A DNA stretch of 64,000 nucleotides from CAVQND01 sp964653485 (lineage in GTDB: Bacteria > Verrucomicrobiota > Verrucomicrobiia > Limisphaerales > UBA8199). The DNA is taken from positions 1 through 64,000 of the forward strand of contig CAZZFF010000010.1 of the NCBI GenBank assembly GCA_964653485.1, read 5' to 3'. Below are positions 8,836-17,193 of this stretch, piece by piece (position 1 is the first letter of the stretch; every line of letters begins with the position of its first letter). Made by a program: the position numbers and the translations under genes. Below the pieces are notes generated by a model that ran no database searches, was not told the origin of the DNA, and saw only the letters and a list, made by a program, of their open reading frames with translations.

Positions 8836-10206
8836 TCAAGGCTGCGGCGGCTCCTTCCCGTGCTTGATGACCGGCCAAAACTCGTGCCAGTAAAACGGGC
8901 GGCTGAATTCGCCGTAGTGGCATTTCTTGCAATCCCCCGCGTCCAGGGGGCGATAGCTGAAGCTGAGGGTCTTGTCGCCTTCGCGCTGTTTGACATGGAG
9001 ACTGCCCGGGCCATGGCAGCTCTCGCAGCCCACATCGACGAGTTTGTCGCGCCCAAATTCGCGCCGGTAGCCCGAAGGGGCGCCAAAGCCGGTGGTGTGA
9101 CAGCCGATGCACTTGGGGTCGGCATCCGCCTTGCGTTCGGAAAGGCTGGCAAAGCCCCGGGCGTGGCCGGACTTGGCCCAGGTCTCGCCGGCGGTCTTGT
9201 GGCATTCCACACAACGACCGCTGCCGACGTAGCTGGCAGCGGTGCGGACGCCCGGAACGATATCGGCCGCGGCGTTAGCCGGGTCGTCCACGGCCAAACG
9301 AGTCCGGCGCACTTCATCCCGGTAATCCTGGGCCATTTGGCTCAAGGCGGGGTCTTGCGGAATCTCGTCCCGAAGCAGCCTGATCTCGTTGCCAACCACG
9401 TCGAGCGCCGCGCCGGGGTGCGGATGGAGCTGCAGAATGCCCAGCGCCCGCGATTCGTTGGTGACAAAATAAATCAGGCTCCGGTTGCGCCGTCTGAGTT
9501 CCTGGGCCGGTTGGCTCACCTTGCCGCCGAGAATGACCTGGATTTCATAGAACTGGTCCGCCAGCCTCCCCAATGTCTCTTCGTCGGTGAAGGCCAGCAG
9601 GATGATGAGGTCCGTCTTGGGCCGCACCTCGGCCAGTTCCCGGGCTAGCGCGGACTCCATGCCTTCCACCTCCAGGCCCGCCCCGAGGTCCTCGCCCAGC
9701 CCGCGCGGGTCCAACAGGCCGATGATCCCCACCCGGCAGCCGCCCCGCACGACAATCCGCGATGGGTCGAAGATTGGTTTGCGGGTCCCCTTGTCCAGCA
9801 GGTTCGCGCTCAAAATCGGCACCGGGGAAGAGCTCCTGAGCTTTCGCAGTTGGGCGGCCGAGAGCTGGGCCTCGCGCTGGCCGATATTGAGGGCATCGTA
9901 CTTCATCGCCGCATAAGCCCGCAGCAAGTAGCGGTACTGGATGAGGTCATAGTCCTCGCGCCCGCCGATGGCATCGCCGATGTCCACGCGCAGCGCGCCG
10001 GCCGGGGCCTCGGCGTCGAGCACCGTCTTAAGCCGGGTCAAACCCCCGTATTGGCCCGTGAAACAGCCGCAAGGCTCCAGCCGCCCCCGCGTATCACAGG
10101 TGAAATAAATCGGCACGTCCAGTGCCCCGGACCCCGAACGGCCCCCGCACCCGCAGAGCAGCGCGCCCAAAGCCAGAAGAGTGAACGACGTTCGAGCCGG
10201 CTTCAT
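8836..10206 (-). CDS. Lipoprotein with metallophosphatase-like domain and tetraheme cytochrome c domain
   Basis: The N-terminus has a lipobox (LLALGALLCGCGG), so this is probably a lipoprotein. Residues 30-300 resemble the 5'-nucleotidase/metallophosphatase fold, with the opening CDTRGRLEPCGC and GGLTRLKT known from bacterial heme proteins of this architecture. The usual metal ligands are not clearly complete. Four CxxCH heme-binding motifs follow: CVECH, CIGCH, CESCH and CKKCH at about 332, 366, 393 and 425. This matches the cytochrome c-554-like pattern. The protein is probably a periplasmic or extracytoplasmic electron-transfer protein. It is on the same strand as the SGNH/TPR gene 180 bp downstream. 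Confidence 0.88.
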   Translation of the reverse strand: MKPARTSFTLLALGALLCGCGGRSGSGALDVPIYFTCDTRGRLEPCGCFTGQYGGLTRLKTVLDAEAPAGALRVDIGDAIGGREDYDLIQYRYLLRAYAAMKYDALNIGQREAQLSAAQLRKLRSSSPVPILSANLLDKGTRKPIFDPSRIVVRGGCRVGIIGLLDPRGLGEDLGAGLEVEGMESALARELAEVRPKTDLIILLAFTDEETLGRLADQFYEIQVILGGKVSQPAQELRRRNRSLIYFVTNESRALGILQLHPHPGAALDVVGNEIRLLRDEIPQDPALSQMAQDYRDEVRRTRLAVDDPANAAADIVPGVRTAASYVGSGRCVECHKTAGETWAKSGHARGFASLSERKADADPKCIGCHTTGFGAPSGYRREFGRDKLVDVGCESCHGPGSLHVKQREGDKTLSFSYRPLDAGDCKKCHYGEFSRPFYWHEFWPVIKHGKEPPQP

Positions 10207-10287
10207 ACAGACCAGACTCCGAGATTGAATACAGTTTGTTGTGGCGATTTTGGCCGGGGGCCAGGCGCGCGGAGGGGCGCATTCGGT

Positions 10288-11943
10288 CTATTTCCACTGG
10301 AGGATTTGTTGATCGGCGAGCAACCGGGCGCGGAGCGTTGAATACTCGACGTTCTGGACGGGGATGTTCTGGTCGACGGCCAAGGCGGCCGCGGTGGCGG
10401 CGGATTGGCCGAGGATCATGAATACGGGTTCCATGCGGATGGAGCCGTAGGCGATGTGGGATGCGGACAGGCAGACGGGCACCAGGAGGTTTTCGCACTG
10501 GGCGACCTTGGGGAGGATGGCCAAACGGGCAATCGGGTAGGGGGGGAAGGAGCCTACCTGGACATCCCCCTCGTTTTCGGCGCGGCCTTGTTTGGCGAGG
10601 CGCCGGCAATTGTGCGAGTCCATCGTGTAAGCGGCCAGGCCGACAGATTCCGACGCGTTGACCTGGCCGCGGCAGTTGTGCTCGGTCATGACATAATCCG
10701 AGACCATTCGGCGCGCTTCGCGGACATAGAGTTGGTGCGGCCAGCCGCCTGTATCGGGAAACTCGTCTTTGGCCGGCCCCCAGGTCTGCGTTTCGGCGCG
10801 CAGGCTCTCGGGAACGCGCGGGCTGGTGGCCAGGAAATAGACAAAGCCTCGGGTGTAGTCCTCATGGGCGCGGCAAATCTTCTCACGCTCGGAGTAAGTC
10901 GCTTCCGGGTAATCGTAGTTCGCGCCGATGAAATCAGTCGAGAAGGCGCCGTTGTTGTTGATGTCGGTCTTGCCGTTGGGCATTGGGATGGGATTCCAGA
11001 ACTCGCTGAGCACAGGGGTGCGGCCGGCCGCGAAGAGGGCCTCGATATAGCGGGCGAGCAATTCATACCGCGCTGGGTTATAGTCGGCGGGCGGGGTATT
11101 CGGAAGACGGTTGGCGGGGAGCCTCGTATAGCAGAGCCGGAAATTATATGCCTGCACGCAACGGTCGGCCTCGCCGGGGTGGGCGGTGTCTCCGGGTTGA
11201 ACGAAGGGCAGCAAACCGCTCGAGGGCTGGCCGGGCTTGACATACGGATCGACAGCCACCGGGAACTGGTGCTTTGGGGTTTCCGCCCGGACGCCGTTCA
11301 ACGTCTCCTGGTATTGGGCATTGGCCTCGCGGCCGACGGTGTAACTTACCCCGGCCCTGGCCATAAGATCTCCTTCGTATGTGGCATCGATGAACATCTT
11401 GGCGCGATAGACCTTGCCGTTCTCCATGAGGATGGAGGTCAGGCGCGGGCCGGTTTTGGTCACGCCGGTCAGGCGCTGGACGAAATACACGGGGACCCTC
11501 GCCTCATTGAGCATTTGGAAGAAAATGTCCTCCGCCACGTGCGGCTCAAACGTCCAAAGGGTCGCGCCCGGAGAGTTCAAATCCGGGATGGCGGCCCCGT
11601 CGCGCTGGCGGAAGTAGTCCTGTGGACGCTCAAGCGGCCAGGCGTCATCGCGGGCATAGTGTCTGGCAACGGCTTGGTAAAACTCCCGCGCAATGCCGCC
11701 GATGGCGGCCTTGTTGCCGATGTCCGTCGCGCCCAGGCCGCCGGAGGTCATGCCTCCCAGGTGATGGCCGGGTTCGACGATGACGGGCTTCTTGCCCATG
11801 CGCGCGGCCTGGACCGCCGCGACGACACCGGCTGCGGTGCCGCCATAAATGCAGATGTCCGCTTCGATCGCCTCGGCCCCGGTGGCGGGCAGCGCCGCCA
11901 GGAAAAGGAACAAAGCGAGAACAAGGCCCTTATTCTTCATCAT
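10288..11943 (-). CDS. Exported FAD-dependent oxidoreductase (551 aa)
   Basis: The chosen ATG at 11943 overlaps the stop of the upstream gene in ATGA, and a signal peptide follows at once (MKNKGLVLALFLFLAALPATG). The open frame extends further upstream but would overlap the HTH gene. Residues about 29-60 form the FAD-binding Rossmann motif (DICIYGGTAAGVVAAVQAAR, then an acidic residue in VIVEPG and HLGGMTSGGLG). The rest matches the FAD_oxidored (PF12831) family: FIDATYEGDLMARAGVSYTVG and the C-terminal FMILGQSAATAAALA. Members are often exported in this phylum and have unknown substrates, frequently in sugar or polysaccharide clusters. Confidence 0.9.
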   Translation of the reverse strand: MMKNKGLVLALFLFLAALPATGAEAIEADICIYGGTAAGVVAAVQAARMGKKPVIVEPGHHLGGMTSGGLGATDIGNKAAIGGIAREFYQAVARHYARDDAWPLERPQDYFRQRDGAAIPDLNSPGATLWTFEPHVAEDIFFQMLNEARVPVYFVQRLTGVTKTGPRLTSILMENGKVYRAKMFIDATYEGDLMARAGVSYTVGREANAQYQETLNGVRAETPKHQFPVAVDPYVKPGQPSSGLLPFVQPGDTAHPGEADRCVQAYNFRLCYTRLPANRLPNTPPADYNPARYELLARYIEALFAAGRTPVLSEFWNPIPMPNGKTDINNNGAFSTDFIGANYDYPEATYSEREKICRAHEDYTRGFVYFLATSPRVPESLRAETQTWGPAKDEFPDTGGWPHQLYVREARRMVSDYVMTEHNCRGQVNASESVGLAAYTMDSHNCRRLAKQGRAENEGDVQVGSFPPYPIARLAILPKVAQCENLLVPVCLSASHIAYGSIRMEPVFMILGQSAATAAALAVDQNIPVQNVEYSTLRARLLADQQILQWK

Positions 11944-12428
11944 TTGGCCGGATTCAACTCCGGAGGCTTGTCCTTGAGCGGTCTGAAGTTGCCTTGCTCG
12001 CAGCAGGCGACGAAGCTCTCGGTGACGCTCTTGAGTTCTTCCCACCGCGCGCGGATTTCTTCGGACTCTTTCTGGGTGATCTGGTTGTCGGCCGCGGCGG
12101 CGGCGATGACGGCGAGCAGATCGGCGAACTCCTGGACGATTTGGTTGGTTGCGGGGATGAGGTAGGAAGGGTGGGGGTTGGTGATCTCCGGGTTGAGGAT
12201 GAAGAAGCCGCCGCCACGCTCGCAAATCCATTGGACCAACCGCCGGTCTTTGGTGCATCGCAGGAGCGCGTCGATGCGGTCGAGCGGGTTGGCGCTCCCG
12301 CTGCCCGAGGCCGGATCGGGCGGCTCAGCCCACTTATAGATCATCGAAAGGGAAAGCCCGAGTTGGGCGGACACTTGCTTGGGGCTGCAGTGCTGGAAAA
12401 TCTCGCGCAGGATTTCGTGCGATTGCAT
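11940..12428 (-). CDS. Small helix-turn-helix protein (162 aa), translationally coupled to the FAD oxidoreductase
   Basis: Residues 5-30 (ILREIFQHCSPKQVSAQLGL, SLSMIYKWAEPP) look like a helix-turn-helix of the phage CII/regulator type. The remainder is helical, with a charged C-terminus and no recognised domain. The stop codon overlaps the start of the downstream oxidoreductase by ATGA, so the two are probably co-translated. It starts 71 bp after the end of the S53 protease gene on the same strand. A DNA-binding role is inferred from the motif only. Confidence 0.75.
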   Translation of the reverse strand: MQSHEILREIFQHCSPKQVSAQLGLSLSMIYKWAEPPDPASGSGSANPLDRIDALLRCTKDRRLVQWICERGGGFFILNPEITNPHPSYLIPATNQIVQEFADLLAVIAAAAADNQITQKESEEIRARWEELKSVTESFVACCEQGNFRPLKDKPPELNPAK

Positions 12429-12498
12429 GAGCCAGGATTGAAAGAACCCGTGTTATTTGCAAGGCGGAAGAAAGAACCCAAGCGGGCATGAGGGGTGG

Positions 12499-15400
12499 TC
12501 ACTGATTCAGTATGCGGTAGAAGGCGGCGTTGTTGCTGGGGACGAAGAGCAGGTTGGTGGCCGCGAGGGGACCGGCCAGGGTCTGCCAATTGGGAGCGGC
12601 CAGGTTGGTTGTCATCTGCACCTGGTAAGCTGCCGCGCTGCCGCTCCAACTCAGGAGCAGATTCGTTCCCTGCCATGCAAGGGCGGCCGTGATTACGGGG
12701 GCCGGCTGGACATCGATCTCCATCGTGGCGGTCGCGCTCAGATTGGCGGCGTCGATGGCGCTCACCACGAATGTGTTGACGCCGAGGTCGGTGTTGGCAG
12801 GGGTGCCGGAGAGCGCGCCATCGGTGGCGACGCTGAGCCACGCCGGGCCGCTGACCTTGGCGAAGGAAATGGCGTAGCCGTCCGGGTCGATGGCGTTGGT
12901 CGCGACTGTCCCGGTGTAGGCCAGGCCGGCACTGGCGGCGGCGAGCGCAAAGGGATTGGCCGGGAACACGGGCGGGCGGTTGGTAACAGCACTGAAGTGG
13001 GCCTGAACTTGATTGGAGCCAAGGGCAACGTTGTAGATGGCGACTTCTTCCATGAAGCCGACGAACTGGAGGTCGAAGGTGGTGGCGCCGGACTGACGGG
13101 AGCCGATCGAGACCGGATTGGTCGAGGCCAGGATGCCGCCGCCTGGAGCAATGGCGGCCTGGGCGGCCTGGATTCCATCGACATACAATAAAACGGCGCT
13201 GTGCTCCTGGTCACAAACTCCCACAAGGTGGTGCCATTTGCCATCGGGCATCGAGGTCGCGCTGGCGGAATGGGCGAGGCCGGAAGCGTCGCGCACCAGG
13301 AACCGGAAGGCGTAATTGGGGCCGCCGCAATCGAGAGAGAACTGCTCGCTGCCCCCCGTCCCTTTGCTGACAAGCCCGCAACTGGTGGTCTGGGCTTTGC
13401 CGTTGACCCAGGCCTCGATGGAAAAGGCGGCGCTCTCGGCGGAGGCGAAACTGGCCGCGATGCCCCCGGCGTAGCTGTTGGCGCTGGAAGGTATGCCGAA
13501 GCGCGCCGCGGTGTGGCTATCGAGCAGGTTATAGCCTGGCTGGCCGAGGGTTGTGTGGCTGTAAGCGCCATTGTTGCCGGCGATGTAATCATGGGCCACC
13601 GTGCCGCTGGTTTCGTCCAAACGCCAGTAGCCCGAGGGGGTGTCTGCCAGAACCTCCTGGGCGTAGGGGTAATCGGGAGCCGCGATGACGGTCAACGAAA
13701 CGACACTGCTGGTGACGACCCCGAAGGCGTTGCTGACACTCACACTGTAATTGCCCGAGTTGGTGACATCCAGGTTATCGAAGGCGAACACCGAGTTCGT
13801 GCCGCCGGCGATGGGAAGCCCATTCTGGGTCCAGGAGCAGAATACCGGCTGCGCGGCCTCCACGGCGGCGGTGAGGGTGAAGCTTCCCCCTTCAAAGAGC
13901 CTGGCATTCGACGGCTCGGGTTGCTGGACGAAGACCGGCGCGCGGAACAAGCTCAGCGTGGCGACCAGGCTGGTGAGGGCCCCGTAAGAGTTGGTCAGAA
14001 CCACGTAGTAGCTCCCGGCGTTCGAGGGCGCGGGTAGGTCGAGAGCAAGACCCGGGCTGGTTTGCCCGGCCAGCGGCGCAAACGTCCCGGCTGCCCCGCT
14101 CGAACTGAAGAACCACTGGTAGGCCAGCGGCGGCGTCCCCATGGCAACCACGCTGAACACAACCGCCTGGGAAGGGACGCTGTTGGTCACGGGGAGCGGT
14201 TGGCGCACGATGGAGGGCTGGGGAGGCATGACCGCGCCGCTCACGGCGAAGATGCCGCAATCCTGGGTTGGGTTCTGGCTCAAGTTGGTGAACGTGATGG
14301 AGGCGATGGGCTGGTTCAAGCCCGAGCCGGCCAAATCGAGGACCGTCTGGCACAAGCCCGGCGTGCCGGGGGCGGTATCGTCAAAGAGGAAGTCGCTCAG
14401 CCTCAACGCGCCGACACCCGCCAACGCCGGATTGTTGGTGGCGTTCAGCCAGTCCTGGACGTTCAAGCTGAACGGTTGGCTGCTCGTGCCATCGGTGAAG
14501 TTAAGCACCAGCGCGCCGTCGGCGCTGCCGTTGGCCGAAGCGGCGAGAACGGCCAACGAACCGTAGGACCGGGGATTGATCAGCGTCAGCGTGCCTGACT
14601 CGGGATAGGCAAAGCCTGTCAGAAGCACATCAGGGCCGCCGTAGGGTCCAAACTGGAAGAGCGTGGTGTTATCCGCCTGGCTCACAAAGGCGCCATCTTG
14701 CGGCAGACCCGCCGCGCCGCCGCTCAGGCCGGCTTGGTAGAGGCTATAGTCGTTGACCAGGTCAAACGCCGTGGCCTGGGGATTGGCGACCGTGGCGGTG
14801 GCGGGGGCGATGACGCCTGCGTTGAATCCGACGACTTGGACCGGCCAGTTTGCGCCCGAAACGATGATCGTGAACAAGCGGCCCTGCACGAGAGACGTGG
14901 TCTGGTTGGTAAACCAAAGGTTCGCGTAATAAGTGCCGGCGAGGAGGCTGCTGGTCGTGGCGGTGTCGAGGCCGATGGTGACATTGGCTACCGGAGCATC
15001 CGTGGTCAGGATGCCGGCGCTGGATGAGGCATTGAGCCACAGGGACGTGTTGCCCAAGCGCCAGGTGACCGCGCCGGCGGAGGTGTTGGTCAGGGTGAAA
15101 GTGATATTGGTGGGACTGAACGGCGTGCCGTAGGGAGTGACGGCGGCAAAGCCGCTCTGGGGGGAGACCTGGAGGAAGTCAACCGGGACGGCCAGCGCAT
15201 TGATGAGATTGCTCCCGGCCGGGCTGCCCCAACCAGTGCAGAGGTCGTAGCCGGCCACCGCAGGGTATTGGGGCGCGGTGTTGGTCCCGATATTGCTCCC
15301 GGTGGTGATGTCGTGAAACGCGGCGGTGTAGCCGGCCCCTTTGCCCACAAGATAGATAGCCGGGTTCAGGAAGCCGACCGGGGGCTTGCCGTTGGCGGCC

Positions 15401-16851
15401 GCCTGCTGGTTGACCAGGGCGGTGAAAGCGGCCCAAAGAGGGGCTGAAACACTGGTGCCGCCGACACTCTGCGAGAGCCCGTTCTGGCCGATGAGCCAGA
15501 CATCCTCCGCCACCATCGCCACGTCCGGGATGTTGCGCATCGTGGTCGAGCCCAGGTTCGCCGTCATATTGATGCCTTGCTGCCAGGCCGGAATGGCGTA
15601 AGTCGGGCTGACCCCGCCGCTGCTCCCGGTCCCGTCGCCGCGATTCCATACTGTTTCCGAAAACCAGGGAGCGCCCGCGCCGCGAGTGGTCAGGGCTGTG
15701 CCCCCGACAATGGTGATGAAGGGACTGTCGACCGGCTGGGGAATCGCTCCGGTGTAGGCATCCGAGTCGCCTGAGGCGTTGAAGAAGGACTGGCCCTGGG
15801 CGGCCATCTCCTGGAATATCTGGATCGTCGTGGGATCGGTGGAATAGGTCCACGACGCGCTGACCTGCCTCGCGGCGTTGTCGGCGGCAATCCGGTTGAG
15901 GACAGTGTCCCCAAGCCGGCCATAATAGGTCATCACAGAAGAAAGGCCGGGGGCCATCGAGATAGACATTTCCACATCCAGCGGCGGCTCGTCGGCGTTC
16001 AGGCCGCTGGCTCCATTGGTGACGCTGCTCACGCCATCGAGCAGGATATTGGTCAACGCCACATTGGGCAGATGGAATTGGGTCTCGTATTGGCGGATGT
16101 CACTGGCGAAATAGCCGATGAATTCGACCAGCGCGACCGACTCTCCCTTGCCGGTGAGTGTCACGCCGGGAGCGTACGCGACCCGGAAATCGTTGCCCGC
16201 ATAAGCGCCGGTCGGCGCGGAACCGCTCGCTGGCTCGGGAACCCTCCCCGCGGGGGGAGGCATCGGACGGAGACCCGCCGGACGGGGCAAAACGAAACTG
16301 TCCAGCCCGCTGATATGCAGAACGCGTATGCCCTTGTCCACCTGCGGCTCCGAGTCGGGCGCGTAAAACGCGCGAGCTTCCGCCGGATGCCTGTAAAGCC
16401 GAAGCGTGACATTGAAGGCTCTCTCGACGGAGGCCGCCGTGCCGCTCACCTCGAGCACCAGCCGGTTCGGATGGACGGCGTTCACGGTCAAGCCGCGGGC
16501 GCGCGCGGAATCCGCCGCCGCCTGGCACTCCTGCTCCGTCGGCCCGAACCGCTCTGTGAACTGGCCGGGAGTCAGATAATGCCGGTAGTTAGGGCTTGCC
16601 GGGTCGTAGAGTTGCTGAAGCAGCGCGCTCAGCGCATCCGGGTTGCGCAAAGGAAGGCCCAAGGCGAGATGCATCGGGGTCGAGCCCTCCAGCCGCCCCA
16701 TGGGCTGCAACCGGGCCAACGCCGCCGGGACATGGCCCGGCACCGCTCGCGTCTCCACCGCCCGCGTCTGAAAGGTGATTAGACAAACCACTGCGGCGCG
16801 GACCAGGAAAGTCACTCCGCGAAAACGCAATGGATGCTTGGTACTCCACAT
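12499..16851 (-). CDS. Secreted S53 (sedolisin/kumamolisin) protease with BACON, Ig and LamG-like domains (1450 aa)
   Basis: The ATG at 16851 is followed by a signal peptide (RFRGVTFLVRAAVVCLITF). A longer frame would run into the assembly gap and is not needed. A pro-kumamolisin activation domain spans about 45-190 (LYDPASPNYRHYLTPGQFTE). The S53 catalytic domain spans about 225-590, with the Glu/Asp pair in DEPPLDVEMS near residue 290 and the nucleophile in GGTSVSAPLWAAF near 465. Downstream come a BACON-like module, Ig-like modules, a concanavalin LamG module (SGYWRLDETSG), a putative-Ig (He_PIG) module (GLAYTGTVATNAIDPDG) and the C-terminal cap ending in AAFYRILNQ. S53 enzymes are acid-active endopeptidases that self-cleave to mature. 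It is probably an extracellular protease held on or near the surface. Confidence 0.93.
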   Translation of the reverse strand: MWSTKHPLRFRGVTFLVRAAVVCLITFQTRAVETRAVPGHVPAALARLQPMGRLEGSTPMHLALGLPLRNPDALSALLQQLYDPASPNYRHYLTPGQFTERFGPTEQECQAAADSARARGLTVNAVHPNRLVLEVSGTAASVERAFNVTLRLYRHPAEARAFYAPDSEPQVDKGIRVLHISGLDSFVLPRPAGLRPMPPPAGRVPEPASGSAPTGAYAGNDFRVAYAPGVTLTGKGESVALVEFIGYFASDIRQYETQFHLPNVALTNILLDGVSSVTNGASGLNADEPPLDVEMSISMAPGLSSVMTYYGRLGDTVLNRIAADNAARQVSASWTYSTDPTTIQIFQEMAAQGQSFFNASGDSDAYTGAIPQPVDSPFITIVGGTALTTRGAGAPWFSETVWNRGDGTGSSGGVSPTYAIPAWQQGINMTANLGSTTMRNIPDVAMVAEDVWLIGQNGLSQSVGGTSVSAPLWAAFTALVNQQAAANGKPPVGFLNPAIYLVGKGAGYTAAFHDITTGSNIGTNTAPQYPAVAGYDLCTGWGSPAGSNLINALAVPVDFLQVSPQSGFAAVTPYGTPFSPTNITFTLTNTSAGAVTWRLGNTSLWLNASSSAGILTTDAPVANVTIGLDTATTSSLLAGTYYANLWFTNQTTSLVQGRLFTIIVSGANWPVQVVGFNAGVIAPATATVANPQATAFDLVNDYSLYQAGLSGGAAGLPQDGAFVSQADNTTLFQFGPYGGPDVLLTGFAYPESGTLTLINPRSYGSLAVLAASANGSADGALVLNFTDGTSSQPFSLNVQDWLNATNNPALAGVGALRLSDFLFDDTAPGTPGLCQTVLDLAGSGLNQPIASITFTNLSQNPTQDCGIFAVSGAVMPPQPSIVRQPLPVTNSVPSQAVVFSVVAMGTPPLAYQWFFSSSGAAGTFAPLAGQTSPGLALDLPAPSNAGSYYVVLTNSYGALTSLVATLSLFRAPVFVQQPEPSNARLFEGGSFTLTAAVEAAQPVFCSWTQNGLPIAGGTNSVFAFDNLDVTNSGNYSVSVSNAFGVVTSSVVSLTVIAAPDYPYAQEVLADTPSGYWRLDETSGTVAHDYIAGNNGAYSHTTLGQPGYNLLDSHTAARFGIPSSANSYAGGIAASFASAESAAFSIEAWVNGKAQTTSCGLVSKGTGGSEQFSLDCGGPNYAFRFLVRDASGLAHSASATSMPDGKWHHLVGVCDQEHSAVLLYVDGIQAAQAAIAPGGGILASTNPVSIGSRQSGATTFDLQFVGFMEEVAIYNVALGSNQVQAHFSAVTNRPPVFPANPFALAAASAGLAYTGTVATNAIDPDGYAISFAKVSGPAWLSVATDGALSGTPANTDLGVNTFVVSAIDAANLSATATMEIDVQPAPVITAALAWQGTNLLLSWSGSAAAYQVQMTTNLAAPNWQTLAGPLAATNLLFVPSNNAAFYRILNQ

Positions 16852-16870
16852 GCTGCCGAACAAAGCATAT

Positions 16871-16925
16871 ATTCCACCACATCCGAAGAAATGCAAATCG
16901 TATCGTGGAAGGCCGGACCGGGCCA
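16871..16925. repeat. 55-bp sequence at left edge of the gap
   Basis: It is identical base for base to 17026-17080, on the other side of the 100-N gap. See the gap entry. Confidence 0.95.
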
Positions 16926-17025
16926 NNNNNNNNNNNNNNNNNNNNNNNNNNNNNNNNNNNNNNNNNNNNNNNNNNNNNNNNNNNNNNNNNNNNNNNNNNN
17001 NNNNNNNNNNNNNNNNNNNNNNNNN
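16926..17025. other. Scaffold gap of exactly 100 N
   Basis: The run of N is exactly 100 long and is bordered on both sides by the same 55-bp sequence. A 55-base match is the largest default k-mer of common short-read assemblers, so the two contigs probably overlap and no sequence is really missing. Confidence 0.9.
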
Positions 17026-17080
17026 ATTCCACCACATCCGAAGAAATGCAAATCGTATCGTGGAAGGCCGGACCGGGCCA
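17026..17080. repeat. 55-bp sequence at right edge of the gap
   Basis: It is an exact copy of 16871-16925. It is most likely the same genomic locus represented twice. Confidence 0.95.
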
Positions 17081-17123
17081 GTGAAAGAATCCCCCGGAAG
17101 CTCACTCTAGCCCGCCTTGGAGT

Positions 17124-17150
17124 GCGGTGGCAAGCGAAGCGCGACACCGC
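17124..17150. repeat. Palindromic REP-like element
   Basis: GCGGTG (17124-17129) pairs with CACCGC (17145-17150), with an inner GCG/CGC pair around AAG. The surrounding string reads as ECGGKRSATPL when translated, which I recall as a recurring spurious peptide in Verrucomicrobia genomes. Only one copy is present in this window. Confidence 0.4.
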
Positions 17151-17193
17151 TTTGGCTCCCGCGGCTTCTTGCGTGTCGGACCTCCACCGCGCC

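Larger units (their letters stand above)
16852..17193. other. Intergenic region, 342 bp, containing the scaffold gap
   Basis: This stretch lies between the protease start and the end of the topoisomerase gene. It consists of a 55-bp sequence, 100 Ns, the same 55-bp sequence again, and a palindromic repeat at 17124-17150. No gene is seen. Confidence 0.8.

Noticed and set aside
10405..12165. A 586-codon plus-strand frame opposite the FAD oxidoreductase
   Set aside because: The minus strand encodes clear FAD motifs and a signal peptide; the plus frame is Gly/Ala/Arg-rich without recognisable features.
16860..17110. Open frames reading through the N gap
   Set aside because: They arise only because N codons are not stops; the gap itself is probably an artefact.
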